A stretch of 64,000 nucleotides of DNA from Demequina lutea (GCF_013409005.1 NZ_JACBZO010000001.1:1488001-1552000); one strand, 5' to 3'. Shown: positions 32,864-46,552, counted from the stretch's first letter. Numbers and translations: made by a program. The notes: a model not told the origin generated them from the sequence alone.

Positions 32864-33427
32864 GTGGCGACCTCGAACGACATCAAGAACGGCTCAGTGC
32901 TCAACCTCGACGGCAACCTCTGGACGATCATCGACTTCCAGCATGTGAAGCCCGGCAAGGGTGGTGCCTTTGTGCGCACGAAGATGAAGAACGTGATGAC
33001 CGGCAAGGTGGTCGACAAGACGTTCAACGCCGGCACCAAGTTAGAATTTGAGACCGTCGACCGCCGAGACATGCAGTACCTGTACAACGACGGCACCGAC
33101 TACATCTTCATGGACCCGGACACCTTCGATCAGGTGCTCATCACGCCGATCGTTCTCGGTGACGCGAAGGACTTCCTGCTCGAAAACGAGAAGGTCCTCA
33201 TTGCCACGCACAACGGCAACCCGCTCTTTGTGGAGATGCCCGCGTCCGTCGTTCTTGAGGTCACCTACACCGAGCCGGGCCTCCAGGGTGACCGATCGAG
33301 CGGGGGCACCAAGCCCGCGACGCTCGAGACGGGCAAAGAGATCCAGGTTCCCCTCTTTCTCGAGGTCGGCACCAAGGTCAAGGTCAACACGAGCACCGGT
33401 GACTACCTCGGCCGAGTGAACGACTAG
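32864..33427 (+). CDS. efp: Elongation factor P
   Basis: Relieves ribosome stalling at polyproline; 187 aa in three beta-barrel domains. The tip loop of domain I reads [10 protein letters not shown], so the modified or tip residue region is conserved. The domain III signature [23 protein letters not shown] is intact. GTG 32864 has aaggaac upstream. The Thr-Pro tail of PilO and the poly-Pro of PilT in this window are the kind of sequence that needs EF-P. Confidence 0.97.
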   Translation: MATSNDIKNGSVLNLDGNLWTIIDFQHVKPGKGGAFVRTKMKNVMTGKVVDKTFNAGTKLEFETVDRRDMQYLYNDGTDYIFMDPDTFDQVLITPIVLGDAKDFLLENEKVLIATHNGNPLFVEMPASVVLEVTYTEPGLQGDRSSGGTKPATLETGKEIQVPLFLEVGTKVKVNTSTGDYLGRVND

Positions 33428-33488
33428 AACGCGCCATGCGCCTCTGGGATTCCGACGCGACGCTTCGGCTGTTTGCGTGTGAGCGCCG

Positions 33489-35219
33489 GTGAGCGCGTCA
33501 CCAGAGGTGTCCTTGGGCGCGCCGTGGTACCGCTCGATTTGGACTCGGCGCAAGGACTTCGTCTGGCAGCCGTCGTGGTGGTTGGCGGTCGTTGCCGTTG
33601 CCGTTGCAGCGGCCCTCTATGTGGTCGTCGCATGGAGCGCCCGGTTCCCTGCGATTCCTCTCGACGAAATCGTGATGGTGGGAAACTCCCGGGTCATCGC
33701 CGGCCTTTCAGGTAGCTGGCCGCTGTCAGGCGGAGGCTTCATGCCCGGTCTGGCGATTCTGATGGCTCCGACGTGGTGGTTCACTCACAGCGCCATCGTC
33801 GTCTACCAGGTTGGCATTTGGATCACGGTCGCCCTCTCACTCCTCTCGATCTGGCCACTGTCAGCGATCGCGGAACGCGCGGGGCTGTCCCGCCCCGCTG
33901 GAGTGATCGTGTCCGCGCTGGTGATCATGGCACCGGCGCGGTCGTTGCTAGCGAACTTCCTCTTGTCGGAGTCGGCCCTCTTACTCGCCACGGCGACACT
34001 GGTGGTGGTGGCCGATCGGCTGTGGAGGCGGAGAAGATCCGTAGATGCGCTCTTGTTTGGCGCGGCGGTGGGCGCGGTGGTGCTTGCCCATGGCAGGGGA
34101 GTGGGAACGGCCGTGGCCGCGGGCCTATGGGCTTTGCTGCTACTGCGACGCGACCCCAAGCGGGCAATACTTGCCGGCGCATCTGCTCTGGTGGCGGCGT
34201 TTGGCGCGTATCTGCTTTATCTAGGCGTGGCGCACGCCGTGGTAGGCAGCGACCTGCGTGTCGGAAGTGCGTTCGGCAATCTGGCTGGACGTGATCTGGG
34301 GGCATCGCTTGCGAGTGCAGTCGGACAGATCTGGTACGGAACCGTCGCCTGGCCCGCCGTCGCTGTCTTGGGTGCCATGGCAATGTTCAGGTGGCGACGT
34401 CGGGGCGGCATGACCTCTCTCGTCATGCTGGGGGTGCCGATCGGGCTCATTGTCTCGACGGTGCAGCTCGATCCTCATGCGGGTCTTACGCGCATGGACC
34501 CGTGGTTCTACGGCCGCTATATGGACCAGTGGTGGCCGATTCTCGCGGTAGTCGGCCTGGCGATCTTGGTCCGGATCAGGTGGCCCCTCATGTCGGCCCT
34601 CGCGTTGGGCGTGTCGGTCATTTCCGGGCTGACCATGCTGTTCATCACCGTGCCATCAATGCCGAAAGGCATGCGTTGGGTCGACGTGCACGTGTTGGGT
34701 ATCACGCCCTGGCTGAGGCTCGACGCCTACGCCAATGGTAGAGACCAGTCGTGGGACGTGATCGTTCTGACAGGCATTGCCCTCACCTTCTTGCTGCTCG
34801 CGCTCGGGTTCATCAGGGTGTGGGTGGTTCCCACGCTTGCAATTCTGTGGATATGGCTGTCGATTGCCCAGGACGTTCAGGGCGTCGACATTGGGCTGGG
34901 AGCGCGAGACCCGATTTCGAGCGCCCTGGGCATCCAAATCTTGCCCAAGGGTGAGGTCGCGGGAATCGACACGAACATGGATGAACTCGGAAATTTCGTG
35001 GTCTTCGGGGGAGATCCTCACTCCTTCGAGAAGGTCGATTCGCTCCACCCGCCGAACGGTATGGACTTCGTATACGTGTCCTGGCTCAGGGCAAATGACG
35101 CGCCGCCCGGTGTGAAGATCTTTGCGCCCACTTTGGGGCTGCCGTTTGTCTTGTGGGTTGAACCCGGTGCCTTGCAGAGTCGAATGGACGACCAAGGCCT
35201 CTTGGTCAATCCCGAGTAG
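33489..35219 (+). CDS. Polytopic membrane protein, possibly GT-C type glycosyltransferase
   Basis: A 576-aa protein with roughly 11-13 hydrophobic segments followed by an extracytoplasmic C-terminal domain of about 110 residues. The first loop, after helix 1 (WLAVVAVAVAAALYVVVAW), carries an acidic LDEIVMVGNSRVIAG, which resembles the Asp/Glu-containing first loop of GT-C sugar transferases. Other phrases, such as RMDPWFYGRYMDQWWP, also look like lipid-sugar enzymes. No family can be named firmly. It starts at GTG 33489 with a weak ribosome-binding site, 61 bp after efp, and lies between efp and nusB, which are often adjacent. Confidence 0.6.
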   Translation: MSASPEVSLGAPWYRSIWTRRKDFVWQPSWWLAVVAVAVAAALYVVVAWSARFPAIPLDEIVMVGNSRVIAGLSGSWPLSGGGFMPGLAILMAPTWWFTHSAIVVYQVGIWITVALSLLSIWPLSAIAERAGLSRPAGVIVSALVIMAPARSLLANFLLSESALLLATATLVVVADRLWRRRRSVDALLFGAAVGAVVLAHGRGVGTAVAAGLWALLLLRRDPKRAILAGASALVAAFGAYLLYLGVAHAVVGSDLRVGSAFGNLAGRDLGASLASAVGQIWYGTVAWPAVAVLGAMAMFRWRRRGGMTSLVMLGVPIGLIVSTVQLDPHAGLTRMDPWFYGRYMDQWWPILAVVGLAILVRIRWPLMSALALGVSVISGLTMLFITVPSMPKGMRWVDVHVLGITPWLRLDAYANGRDQSWDVIVLTGIALTFLLLALGFIRVWVVPTLAILWIWLSIAQDVQGVDIGLGARDPISSALGIQILPKGEVAGIDTNMDELGNFVVFGGDPHSFEKVDSLHPPNGMDFVYVSWLRANDAPPGVKIFAPTLGLPFVLWVEPGALQSRMDDQGLLVNPE

Positions 35220-35363
35220 TCGTCAGTGCTGTGGGCCACCCGTCATCGGCAGTACGAGTCCTGATCGTGAAGCCGCGTGTCGCGGGCGCGCGATGGGAGT
35301 ATTGTCCGGACGCCGAGTGAGCGTGGCGTAGCGTTCTCCCGTACAGAATGCGAGGAATCACCC

Positions 35364-35786
35364 ATGGCAGCACGCACCAAGGCACGCAAGAGGGCAATCG
35401 ACATCCTCTTCGAGGCCGATCAACGCGGCGCGAACCTCTCCGACGTCCTTGCGGAGCGCATCGCGATGTCAGGGCGCGAGACGCCAGTGCCTCAATACGG
35501 CATCGACATCGTCCGTGGTGTGATTGACCAGTGGCTGAGCATCAACGCGCTGATCTCGGAAGCCGCCAAGGAATGGACGATGGACCGCATGCCCGCCGTT
35601 GACCGAGCGGTGTTGAGGGTCGCGACGTGGGAGATCGTCTTCAACGACGAGGTGCCAGCCGCCGTCGCTATCAACGAGGCCGTTGACCTCGCCGCGGACT
35701 TGTCCACGAACGATTCGCCGACCTTCGTCAACGGCGTCTTGGGAGCAATCGCGAGGGACGCGTCGGCGCCAGGCGCGCAAGCCTGA
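35364..35786 (+). CDS. nusB: Transcription antitermination factor NusB
   Basis: RNA-binding helical protein of rRNA antitermination complexes; 140 aa. Motifs are ARKRAIDILFEADQRG, WTMDRMPAVDRAVLRVATWEI and VAINEAVDLAADLSTNDSPTFVNGVLGAI. ATG 35364 has gagga a few bases upstream. The 144-bp gap before it contains TATTGT and TACAGA hexamers but no clear promoter. Confidence 0.95.
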   Translation: MAARTKARKRAIDILFEADQRGANLSDVLAERIAMSGRETPVPQYGIDIVRGVIDQWLSINALISEAAKEWTMDRMPAVDRAVLRVATWEIVFNDEVPAAVAINEAVDLAADLSTNDSPTFVNGVLGAIARDASAPGAQA

Positions 35787-35870
35787 CGGCGCAGAAGCAT
35801 CGACGAAGCGCAGATGGAACCAGCGAGCGAGTAACCCGCCCGGCGCGCCCTCGCGTGCCCAAGTGTGGGC

Positions 35871-35876
35871 TACAGT
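35871..35876 (+). promoter_or_regulatory. Probable -10 element of the pyr operon
   Basis: TACAGT, the same hexamer as upstream of rarA and pilB. Transcription from about 35883 would give a leader of about 50 nt containing the PyrR-binding loop. Confidence 0.5.
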
Positions 35877-35901
35877 GACGTACGCAGACACCCTTTAAGA
35901 A

Positions 35902-35917
35902 CCGTCCCGTGAGGCGG
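35902..35917 (+). promoter_or_regulatory. PyrR-binding RNA loop in the pyrR leader
   Basis: TCCCGTGAGGC (35905-35915) matches the core of the PyrR recognition consensus UCCNGNGAGGY. It is closed by ccg/cgg (35902-35904 with 35915-35917) and an inner cc/gg pair around loop cguga. The site is three bases before the gaaggag ribosome-binding site of pyrR. PyrR bound with UMP would therefore block translation initiation, the mode described for mycobacteria, and not the attenuation mode of Bacillus. No terminator/antiterminator pair is visible. Confidence 0.75.
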
Positions 35918-35932
35918 AGAAGGAGTTGGCCA

Positions 35933-36478
35933 GTGACTGGCATTGTGTTGACCGCGCCCGACATGGCGCGAGCGGTGACCCGCATTGCACACGAGATTCT
36001 CGAGCGCAATGGCGGAGCCGACAAACTCGTCCTCCTCGGCATTCCGACGCGGGGCCTCCCTCTTGCCGAACGGCTTGCGGCGAAGCTCGCCGAGGTCGAG
36101 CCAGGCTTCGATGCGGTGGCGAGGTGCGGCGCGCTCGACATCACCATGTATCGGGACGATCTGCATCGGCAACCTACGCGCGCCATCGGCGCGACCAGGC
36201 TGCCGGCCGCTGGTATTGACGCCGCCGTCGTGATCCTCGTCGACGACGTCTTCCACACGGGTCGCACGATCCGCGCCGCGCTCGACGCCGTCAAGGATCT
36301 AGGCCGACCGCGCGCCGTCCAACTGGCCGTGCTCGTGGATAGGGGCCACCGTGAACTGCCCATCAGGGCGGACTACGTGGGCAAGAATCTGCCTACCTCC
36401 CGGTCCGAGCGCGTGGATGTCCACCTCGTGGAGACCGATGGTGAAGACGCCGTGATCTTGACGGGGGGAGCGAAGTGA
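35933..36478 (+). CDS. pyrR: PyrR, pyrimidine operon regulator / uracil phosphoribosyltransferase
   Basis: UMP-responsive RNA-binding regulator with uracil phosphoribosyltransferase activity; 181 aa. The PRPP loop is [33 protein letters not shown] and [18 protein letters not shown] match the family. GTG 35933 is eight bases after gaaggag; an open frame to 35909 would run through the PyrR-binding loop and is rejected. First gene of pyrR-pyrB-pyrC-carA-carB-pyrF. Confidence 0.95.
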   Translation: MTGIVLTAPDMARAVTRIAHEILERNGGADKLVLLGIPTRGLPLAERLAAKLAEVEPGFDAVARCGALDITMYRDDLHRQPTRAIGATRLPAAGIDAAVVILVDDVFHTGRTIRAALDAVKDLGRPRAVQLAVLVDRGHRELPIRADYVGKNLPTSRSERVDVHLVETDGEDAVILTGGAK

Positions 36479-37443
36479 AGCACCTGCTCGGCACCAAGGG
36501 CATGACGCGCGAGGACGCGATCCGCATTCTCGACACGGCAGCGCAGATGGCCGCGACTCAGGACAGGGAAATACGCAAGCTCCCCACCCTGCGCGGCAAG
36601 ACGGTCGTCAACCTGTTCTTCGAGGACTCGACCCGGACGCGCATCTCGTTCGAGGCCGCGGCAAAGCGTCTGAGCGCCGACGTCATCAACTTCTCGGCCA
36701 AGGGATCGAGCGTGTCGAAGGGCGAGAGCCTCAAGGACACCGCCCTGACGCTGCAGGCCATGGGCGCGGACGCCGTGGTGGTGCGGCACTGGGCCTCTGG
36801 TGCCGCGTATCAGCTCGCGCACGGAGGCTGGCTCCACGGCAGCGTGCTCAATGCGGGCGACGGCACGCACGAGCACCCCACGCAGGCCCTCCTGGACGCC
36901 TACACGATGCGTAAGCACCTCATGGGCGACGACGGGGCTAGGACGGACGGGAAGGGCCTCGACGGGCTCAGGGTCGCCATCGTCGGCGACGTGCTCCACT
37001 CGCGCGTGGCCCGCTCGAACATGCACCTGCTCACGACGCTCGGGGCGAGCGTCGCGCTCGTCGCGCCGCCGACGCTGCTGCCGGTAGGAATGGATTCGTG
37101 GCCGGTCGAGGTGTTCCACGGCCTGGACGATGCGCTCGACGCGCGGCCCGTCGATGCGGTCATGATGCTCAGGGTCCAGCGGGAGCGCATGACCGGCGGG
37201 GGAGCGGCGTTCTTCCCCTCACCGGCCGAATACACGCGGATGTTTGGCCTGGATAGTGCTCGCATGGCGAGGCTGGCCGAGCACGGCATCGTCATGCACC
37301 CGGGGCCCATGAACAGGGGTCTCGAGATTTCGGCGGAGGCGGCGGACAGCCCGCGCTCCGTGATCGTCGAACAGGTGGCGAATGGGGTGGCCGTACGTAT
37401 GGCCGCGCTGTACCTCCTGTTGGCAGGAGAGGAGCAGGCATGA
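36475..37443 (+). CDS. pyrB: Aspartate carbamoyltransferase catalytic subunit
   Basis: Joins carbamoyl phosphate and aspartate in the first committed pyrimidine step; 322 aa. Carbamoyl-phosphate loop [23 protein letters not shown] and [12 protein letters not shown] are intact. GTG 36475 overlaps the pyrR stop (GTGA). No pyrI regulatory subunit is present. Confidence 0.96.
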   Translation: MKHLLGTKGMTREDAIRILDTAAQMAATQDREIRKLPTLRGKTVVNLFFEDSTRTRISFEAAAKRLSADVINFSAKGSSVSKGESLKDTALTLQAMGADAVVVRHWASGAAYQLAHGGWLHGSVLNAGDGTHEHPTQALLDAYTMRKHLMGDDGARTDGKGLDGLRVAIVGDVLHSRVARSNMHLLTTLGASVALVAPPTLLPVGMDSWPVEVFHGLDDALDARPVDAVMMLRVQRERMTGGGAAFFPSPAEYTRMFGLDSARMARLAEHGIVMHPGPMNRGLEISAEAADSPRSVIVEQVANGVAVRMAALYLLLAGEEQA

Positions 37444-38735
37444 GCGCCTTCATCATCACGGGGGCCAAGGTCAACGGCGAGGTCCAGGGCGACGTCGCGG
37501 TGCGCGACGGCGTCATTGTCGACCCCGCGGATCTTCCCGCCGGTGCCACCCGCATCGAAGCCGACGGCCTCGTACTCCTACCGGGCCTTGTCGACCTCCA
37601 CACGCACCTGCGCGAGCCTGGCAGGGAAGACGCGGAGACTATCGAGAGCGGCTCCCGTGCGGGGGCGCGCGGCGGGTGGGTTGCCGTTCACGCCATGGCC
37701 AACACCAATCCCGTGGCCGACACGGCGGGCGTGGTTGAGCAGGTGTGGAGCAGGGGCCGCGAGATCGGGCTTGTCGACGTCATCCCCGTGGGTGCCGTCA
37801 CCGTCGGACTCAAGGGTGAGCACCTGTCGGAGATGGGCGCGATGGCGCACTCGAGGGCGCGCGTGCGCCTCTTCAGCGATGACGGCATCTGCGTCTACGA
37901 CCCCGTCATCATGCGCAGGGCACTCGAGTACGTGAAGTCCTTCGACGGAGCGATCGTGCAGCACGCTCAAGACCTGCGGCTCACCGAAGGCTCGCAGATG
38001 CACGAGGGCGAGGTGTCTGCCGAGCTGGGACTGACCGGTTGGCCCGCGGTCGCCGAGGAATCCATCGTCGCTCGCGACGTGCTGCTCGCAGGCCACGTCG
38101 GCTCGCGCGTCCACATTCAGCACTTGTCGACCGCGGGCTCGGTCGATATCGTGCGCTGGGCCAAGTCGCGCGGCATCCACGTCACGGCGGAGGCCACGCC
38201 TCACCACCTCTTGCTGACCCACGAGGAGGCGCGCACCTACAACCCGCTCTTCAAGGTCAACCCCCCGTTGCGGACCGCGGAGGACGTCGAGGCGGTGCGC
38301 GCCGGACTCGCCGACGGGACGATCGACATCGTCGCTACGGACCACGCGCCCCACGCGAGCGAGGACAAGGACTGCGAATGGGCGTCGGCGTCCTCCGGGA
38401 TGCTCGGCCTCGAGACCGCGCTAGGCATTGTCCAGCAGGTCATGGTCGACAGCGGGCTGATGACCTGGAAGGACGTGGCGCGCGTCATGTCCCACACCCC
38501 AGCGCGCATCGGGCGCGTGGAGGCGGCTCACGGGCGACCGATCGCCGTGGGAGAGCCCGCAAACCTCACCCTCGTCGATCCGCAGGCGCCATGGACCGTC
38601 GACGCTGCGGCCCTCGCGAGCAGGTCACGCAACACGCCGTACGCTGGCAGGGAACTTCCAGGGCGCGCCGTCGCCACATTCTTGCGCGGCAAGCCCACGC
38701 ACCTGGACGCCCGTTTTGAAGGAGCCTTCGAGTGA
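37440..38735 (+). CDS. pyrC: Dihydroorotase
   Basis: Zinc amidohydrolase that cyclises carbamoyl aspartate; 431 aa, type I. Metal motif [10 protein letters not shown], histidines in IVQHAQD and [14 protein letters not shown], and the catalytic Asp in VATDHAPH are present. The ATG overlaps the pyrB stop and its own stop overlaps carA. Confidence 0.96.
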   Translation: MSAFIITGAKVNGEVQGDVAVRDGVIVDPADLPAGATRIEADGLVLLPGLVDLHTHLREPGREDAETIESGSRAGARGGWVAVHAMANTNPVADTAGVVEQVWSRGREIGLVDVIPVGAVTVGLKGEHLSEMGAMAHSRARVRLFSDDGICVYDPVIMRRALEYVKSFDGAIVQHAQDLRLTEGSQMHEGEVSAELGLTGWPAVAEESIVARDVLLAGHVGSRVHIQHLSTAGSVDIVRWAKSRGIHVTAEATPHHLLLTHEEARTYNPLFKVNPPLRTAEDVEAVRAGLADGTIDIVATDHAPHASEDKDCEWASASSGMLGLETALGIVQQVMVDSGLMTWKDVARVMSHTPARIGRVEAAHGRPIAVGEPANLTLVDPQAPWTVDAAALASRSRNTPYAGRELPGRAVATFLRGKPTHLDARFEGAFE

Positions 38736-39859
38736 CAACTGATCAAGCGGTGCTCGTTCTAGAGAACGGCGACGTGTACAAGGGCAACGCGTATGGTGCG
38801 CGCGGCGAGACCTTCGGGGAAATCGTCTTCAACACCGGCATGACCGGTTACCAAGAGACACTCACCGACCCGTCGTACTACAAGCAGATCGTGGTCATGA
38901 CGGCTCCGCACATCGGCAACACGGGCATGAACGACGAGGACGCCGAATCCAGGCGGATCTGGGTTGCCGGCTACATCGTCAGGGACCCCGCTCGGAGGCC
39001 GTCGAACTGGCGGTCGCAGAGGGGACTCGAGGACGACCTCGTCGATCAGGGCATCGTCGGGTTGTCGGGCATCGATACCAGGAAGCTCACACGCACCTTG
39101 AGGTCCGCCGGTTCGATGCGCGCGGGAGTCTTCTCGGGTGACGCGCTGGCCGACGATGCGACGCTGGTCGGGCGCGTGCGGTCCGCCGAGCCGATGCTCG
39201 GGGCGCACCTCGCTGACCAGGTCTCCATCGACGGGGACTACGTCATCGAGCCCCCCGAGGGCACGGAGACGATCGCGCACGTCGTGGCGGTCGACCTCGG
39301 CATCAAGGCGATGACCCCCGAGCTCATGGCGGCGCGGGGAATCAAGGTGACCGTGGTTCCTTCGAGCTGGACCGCGGGCGAGATCCTCGCGCTCAAGCCC
39401 GATGGTGTGTTCTTTTCCAACGGACCTGGCGACCCGGGCGTGGCCGATCGCTCGGTCGCCGTCGTGCGCGGAATCCTGGATGCGAAGGTGCCGCTCTTTG
39501 GCATCTGCTTCGGCAACCAACTGCTCGGGCGTGCGCTCGGCTACGGCACCTACAAGCTCCGCTTTGGCCACCGCGGGATCAACCAGCCCGTCATGGACCG
39601 CACCACGGGCAAGGTCGAGGTGACGAGCCACAACCACGGATTCGCGGTCGACGCGCCACTGGACGGAATCAGCGAGTCTCCCACCGGGTACGGCAGGGTC
39701 AAGGTCAGCCATGTGTGCCTCAACGACGACGTGGTCGAGGGCCTGCAATGCCTGGACGTGCCCGCGTTCTCGGTTCAGTACCACCCCGAGGCCGCGGCTG
39801 GACCGCACGATGCCTCGTACCTCTTTGACCGCTTTCTTGACCTCATGAAGGGACGCTAA
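38732..39859 (+). CDS. carA: Carbamoyl-phosphate synthase small chain
   Basis: Glutamine amidotransferase subunit that feeds ammonia to CarB; 375 aa. The N-terminal CPSase_sm domain ([19 protein letters not shown]) is followed by a class I glutaminase with nucleophile Cys in [11 protein letters not shown] and His/Glu in [13 protein letters not shown] 38732 overlaps the pyrC stop. Confidence 0.96.
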   Translation: MTTDQAVLVLENGDVYKGNAYGARGETFGEIVFNTGMTGYQETLTDPSYYKQIVVMTAPHIGNTGMNDEDAESRRIWVAGYIVRDPARRPSNWRSQRGLEDDLVDQGIVGLSGIDTRKLTRTLRSAGSMRAGVFSGDALADDATLVGRVRSAEPMLGAHLADQVSIDGDYVIEPPEGTETIAHVVAVDLGIKAMTPELMAARGIKVTVVPSSWTAGEILALKPDGVFFSNGPGDPGVADRSVAVVRGILDAKVPLFGICFGNQLLGRALGYGTYKLRFGHRGINQPVMDRTTGKVEVTSHNHGFAVDAPLDGISESPTGYGRVKVSHVCLNDDVVEGLQCLDVPAFSVQYHPEAAAGPHDASYLFDRFLDLMKGR

Positions 39860-43180
<3,321 letters not shown>

Positions 43181-43227
43181 CATGGCCTGAGACGACGATG
43201 CACGGCACCCCTTCAGGAAGGACCCCC

Positions 43228-44082
43228 ATGGCTTTCGGCGCCCGATTGATGGCCGCAATGCGGGACCGTGGTCCCTTGTGTGTCGGCATCGATCCGCACC
43301 CTGAGTTACTGGAGCGTTGGGGCCTTCCGGATACACCGGCGTCCCTCGTCGCCTTCGCAGATGCAATTCTCGACGCGTCAGTGGATTCGGCGGCCGCAGT
43401 GAAGCCAAATTCCGCGTTCTATGAGCGACACGGGTCTCGTGGCATCGCCGCCCTGGAATACACCCTGGGCAGGGCGCGTGAAATGGGCCTCCTCACCATC
43501 CTCGACGTGAAGCGTGGAGACATCGGCTCCACGATGCAGGGGTATGCGGACGCGTACCTCGCCAAGGGCGCTCCCCTTGAGGCGGACTCCATCACGGTGT
43601 CGCCCTTTCTTGGCGTCGGATCACTGAGGCCCGCCTTCGAGCTTGCGGAGCACACCGGCAAGGGAGTCTTCATTTTGGCGCTCACCTCGAACCCAGAGGG
43701 AGCGTCGGTGCAGCACGCGAAAGGGCCCGACGGGCACGTTGCAGACGTGATCGCACGGGCCGCCGGAGCGCTGAACGAGGGCAAGGAGCCCATGGGCTCC
43801 GTCGGGCTCGTGGTCGGGGCGACCGTCGGCACCGCGATCGCGGAGCTCGGCATTGATCTTGAGGCCGTCAACGGCCCCCTGCTGGTGCCGGGGGTCGGCG
43901 CGCAAGGCGGTACCCCTGCCGACGTTGCGAGGGTCTTTGGCAATGTCAGGCATCGAGTACTCGTCAGCCAGTCACGCGGGGTTTTGCAGGCAGGACCCAT
44001 CGTTGAAGAGCTGAGAGGCGCGATTCGAGCAGCATCGGGCGCCGCCCAATACTCCCTGGCGAGGACGAATGTTGACGAGTAA
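43228..44082 (+). CDS. pyrF: Orotidine 5'-phosphate decarboxylase (type 2)
   Basis: Last step of UMP synthesis; 284 aa, the longer bacterial type 2 form. Catalytic motif ILDVKRGDIGSTMQGYA, substrate-binding VGIDPHPELL and KPNSAFYERHG are present. ATG 43228 has ggaagga a few bases upstream; the open frame to 43198 lacks one. pyrD and pyrE are not in the window. Confidence 0.95.
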   Translation: MAFGARLMAAMRDRGPLCVGIDPHPELLERWGLPDTPASLVAFADAILDASVDSAAAVKPNSAFYERHGSRGIAALEYTLGRAREMGLLTILDVKRGDIGSTMQGYADAYLAKGAPLEADSITVSPFLGVGSLRPAFELAEHTGKGVFILALTSNPEGASVQHAKGPDGHVADVIARAAGALNEGKEPMGSVGLVVGATVGTAIAELGIDLEAVNGPLLVPGVGAQGGTPADVARVFGNVRHRVLVSQSRGVLQAGPIVEELRGAIRAASGAAQYSLARTNVDE

Positions 44083-44115
44083 CACCCGGAAACGGGTCCC
44101 GACAATGGAGGTGAC

Positions 44116-44430
44116 ATGGCTACACCAGAACTGACCGCGGAGCAGAGGGCGCAAGCTCTGATCAAGGCGACGGCGGTGCGTAGCGCCAGGCGAGTCTTTA
44201 AGGAGTCGCTTGCGAAAGGCGAGTTCGCGCTCGCTGATGCGATATCTCGCGCAAAGGCCGATGAGGCCCTCGCGGGAATTCGTGTTCACGATCTCATTCA
44301 GTGTTTGCCAGGCATCGGGCCCAAGAGGGCTACGGCGCTGATGGAAGACATCGGCATCTCCGCGGCAAGGCGCGTGCGTGGACTCGGCGCGCACCAAGTC
44401 GAGGCACTGTTGGCCCGCGAGCGTCGATGA
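44116..44430 (+). CDS. mihF: Actinobacterial integration host factor (mIHF)
   Basis: Nucleoid-associated DNA-binding protein found in actinobacteria, unrelated to the alpha/beta IHF of proteobacteria; 104 aa. The C-terminal helix-two-turn-helix contains LIQCLPGIGPKRATALMEDIGI, the conserved DNA-contact region. Ribosome-binding site ggaggtg precedes ATG 44116. It overlaps gmk by ATGA, an arrangement conserved in actinobacteria. Confidence 0.93.
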   Translation: MATPELTAEQRAQALIKATAVRSARRVFKESLAKGEFALADAISRAKADEALAGIRVHDLIQCLPGIGPKRATALMEDIGISAARRVRGLGAHQVEALLARERR

Positions 44431-44981
44431 GCAGACTCGTCGTTGTCGCGGGTCCGTCTGCAGTTGGCAAGGGGACCCTCGTCGCCGCGCTTCGCGCGAA
44501 GCGTGACGACGTATGGGTTTCCGTGTCGGCGACGACGCGGCAGCCTCGGCCGGGTGAACGAGACGGATTGCAGTACTACTTCGTGACTGACGACGAGTTT
44601 TCCCGCATGATCGACGCAGGGGAGTTGCTCGAGTGGGCAGTTGTCCACGGCATGCATCGATACGGAACCCCGCGCAAGGCGGTCGAGGAGCGCTTGGCCA
44701 TGGACATGTCCGTGGTGCTTGAGATCGACCTGCAAGGTGCGCGTCAGGTAAAACGGACGATGCCAGAGGCGCTGTTCGTGTTCATTGCGCCCCCGACGTT
44801 CGAGGACTTGGTCGACCGCTTGGCCATCCGAGGCACCGAAGGCGACGAGGAACGACAGCGCCGACTTCACACCGCACGCGAGGAGCTTGCCGCCGTGGAT
44901 GAGTTCGACGTCACCGTGGTCAACGACCGCCTTGACGACGCTGTGGCGGAGCTGGAGGCCATCGTGGCCTCGGCACGCTAG
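44427..44981 (+). CDS. gmk: Guanylate kinase
   Basis: Phosphorylates GMP to GDP; 184 aa. P-loop AGPSAVGKGTL, GMP-binding SATTRQPRPGERDG and YYFVTDDEF, and LEIDLQGARQVK are intact. ATG 44427 overlaps the mihF stop. Confidence 0.96.
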   Translation: MSRLVVVAGPSAVGKGTLVAALRAKRDDVWVSVSATTRQPRPGERDGLQYYFVTDDEFSRMIDAGELLEWAVVHGMHRYGTPRKAVEERLAMDMSVVLEIDLQGARQVKRTMPEALFVFIAPPTFEDLVDRLAIRGTEGDEERQRRLHTAREELAAVDEFDVTVVNDRLDDAVAELEAIVASAR

Positions 44982-44984
44982 AAT
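44979..44984 (+). promoter_or_regulatory. Possible -10 element for rpoZ
   Basis: TAGAAT begins with the gmk stop codon and lies 46 bp before rpoZ. No -35 match is evident. Confidence 0.35.
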
Positions 44985-45030
44985 AGTTGGCGTTGTCTAC
45001 CGCCAGGTAGGCGCTCGCTAGGAGGATCAC

Positions 45031-45297
45031 GTGGCTGGAACCGTTGCACACCCCGAGGGCATTACCAACCCGCCCATCGACGAGCTGCTTGCAAAGGTCG
45101 ACTCCAAGTACGCGCTGGTGATCTACGGCTCCAAGCGCGCCCGTCAGATCAACGCCTACTACGAGGCGCTCGGCGAGGGCCACTTCGAGAATGTTGGGCC
45201 TCTGGTTCCCGCTGACTCGACGGACAAGCCGCTGTCGGTCGCATTGCGCGAGATCAACGAGGGCAACCTGCTCATTCTGGGCCACACCGAGGTCTAG
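45031..45297 (+). CDS. rpoZ: RNA polymerase omega subunit
   Basis: Small RNA polymerase subunit that helps fold beta'; 88 aa. The core [32 protein letters not shown] and the C-terminal [15 protein letters not shown] are typical of actinobacterial omega. GTG 45031 has ggagga upstream. It lies between gmk and coaBC, the widespread order. Confidence 0.95.
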   Translation: MAGTVAHPEGITNPPIDELLAKVDSKYALVIYGSKRARQINAYYEALGEGHFENVGPLVPADSTDKPLSVALREINEGNLLILGHTEV

Positions 45298-45319
45298 CCA
45301 CACCCGAGTCGAGGTCGCG

Positions 45320-46552
45320 ATGCGCGTGCTGCTGGGAGTGACCGGCGGCATTGCCGCCTACAAGGTCGCGGTTGTCGTCAGACGGTTGCGTGCGGACGGC
45401 CATGCCGTCAGGGTGATCCCCACAGAGGCGTCCCTCCACTTTGTGGGCCGTGCGACGTGGGAAGCCCTCACGGGTGAGCCCGCACCTTCGGGCGTGTTCG
45501 AGAACGTGCCGGGCGTGGAACACATCCGTTTGGGCCGGCGGGCCGACGTCGTGCTCATCGCTCCCGCCACCGCGGACTTCCTGGCCCAGGTCGCTGCGGG
45601 GACCGCCCGCGACCTGCTCGGGTCGGCCCTGCTCGCCACCACGGCACCCGTGCTGATGGCGCCAGCGATGCATACCGAGATGTGGAATCATCCAGCGACT
45701 CGAGCCAATGTCGAGACCCTGCGAGCTCGAGGCGTTCACGTCATCGAGCCCGCCGTGGGGCGCCTCACCGGTCCGGATTCCGGCCCGGGCAGGCTTCCCG
45801 AACCCGATGACATCGTGGAGGCTCTGTACGCGGTCGCAGCGGGGCATGGGCTCGAGGCTCTCGGCACGGAGCAAGACAAGCCGTGGGGTGATCTCCATGG
45901 CATCTCGATAGTGATTTCCGCCGGAGGCACAAGGGAACCGATTGATCTCGTACGCTTTCTCGGCAATCGCTCTTCCGGTCGCCAAGGATTCGCCCTGGCA
46001 GAGGCGGCTCGCGAGCGCGGCGCCTCCGTGACGGTGGTCGCAGCGAACGTGGCTCTTCCCCTTGGCGAAGGTATCGAGAGGATCGACGTAGAGACAAGCC
46101 AGGAGCTCGGTGCCGCAGTGAAGGCCGCCGCGCAGACGGCGGACGTGGTCATCATGGCCGCCGCGGTGGCCGACTTTCGCCCCGAGACCGTCGCCGGCCA
46201 CAAGATCAAGAAGTCGAGCGACAGCGGACTTGTGTTGACGCTCGTTCAGACCGAAGACGTGTTGTCCGCCCTCGTTGCCTCGCGGCGTGAGGGCCAAGTC
46301 ATCGTCGGGTTCGCGGCGGAAACCGGCGACGGTGCCGCGGACGTGCTTGAGCATGGGCGGCGGAAGGCGCGCCGCAAGGGCGCGGACCTCCTCATCGTGA
46401 ACCCGGTGGGCGAGGGGATGGGCTTCGGCGATGTACCCAACACCGTGGCGATGCTCGACGCTCGCGGCGAGCAGGTGGGCGCGGCATCGGGAAGCAAGTT
46501 GGCGGTGGCCCACGCGATCCTGGACAAGGCCCGCACGCTCGTGGGCGCGTAG
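45320..46552 (+). CDS. coaBC: Bifunctional phosphopantothenoylcysteine decarboxylase / phosphopantothenate--cysteine ligase
   Basis: Two consecutive steps of coenzyme A synthesis; 410 aa. The N-terminal flavin-dependent CoaC half has [25 protein letters not shown] and APAMHTEMW. The CoaB half begins near residue 195 with [23 protein letters not shown] and includes [12 protein letters not shown] 45320 starts 22 bp after rpoZ with a weak ribosome-binding site. Confidence 0.95.
   Translation: MRVLLGVTGGIAAYKVAVVVRRLRADGHAVRVIPTEASLHFVGRATWEALTGEPAPSGVFENVPGVEHIRLGRRADVVLIAPATADFLAQVAAGTARDLLGSALLATTAPVLMAPAMHTEMWNHPATRANVETLRARGVHVIEPAVGRLTGPDSGPGRLPEPDDIVEALYAVAAGHGLEALGTEQDKPWGDLHGISIVISAGGTREPIDLVRFLGNRSSGRQGFALAEAARERGASVTVVAANVALPLGEGIERIDVETSQELGAAVKAAAQTADVVIMAAAVADFRPETVAGHKIKKSSDSGLVLTLVQTEDVLSALVASRREGQVIVGFAAETGDGAADVLEHGRRKARRKGADLLIVNPVGEGMGFGDVPNTVAMLDARGEQVGAASGSKLAVAHAILDKARTLVGA

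Noticed and set aside
35871..35932. Transcription attenuator (terminator/antiterminator) in the pyrR leader
   Set aside because: The leader of about 50 nt is too short and has only the PyrR loop; no second competing hairpin with a T-run is present.
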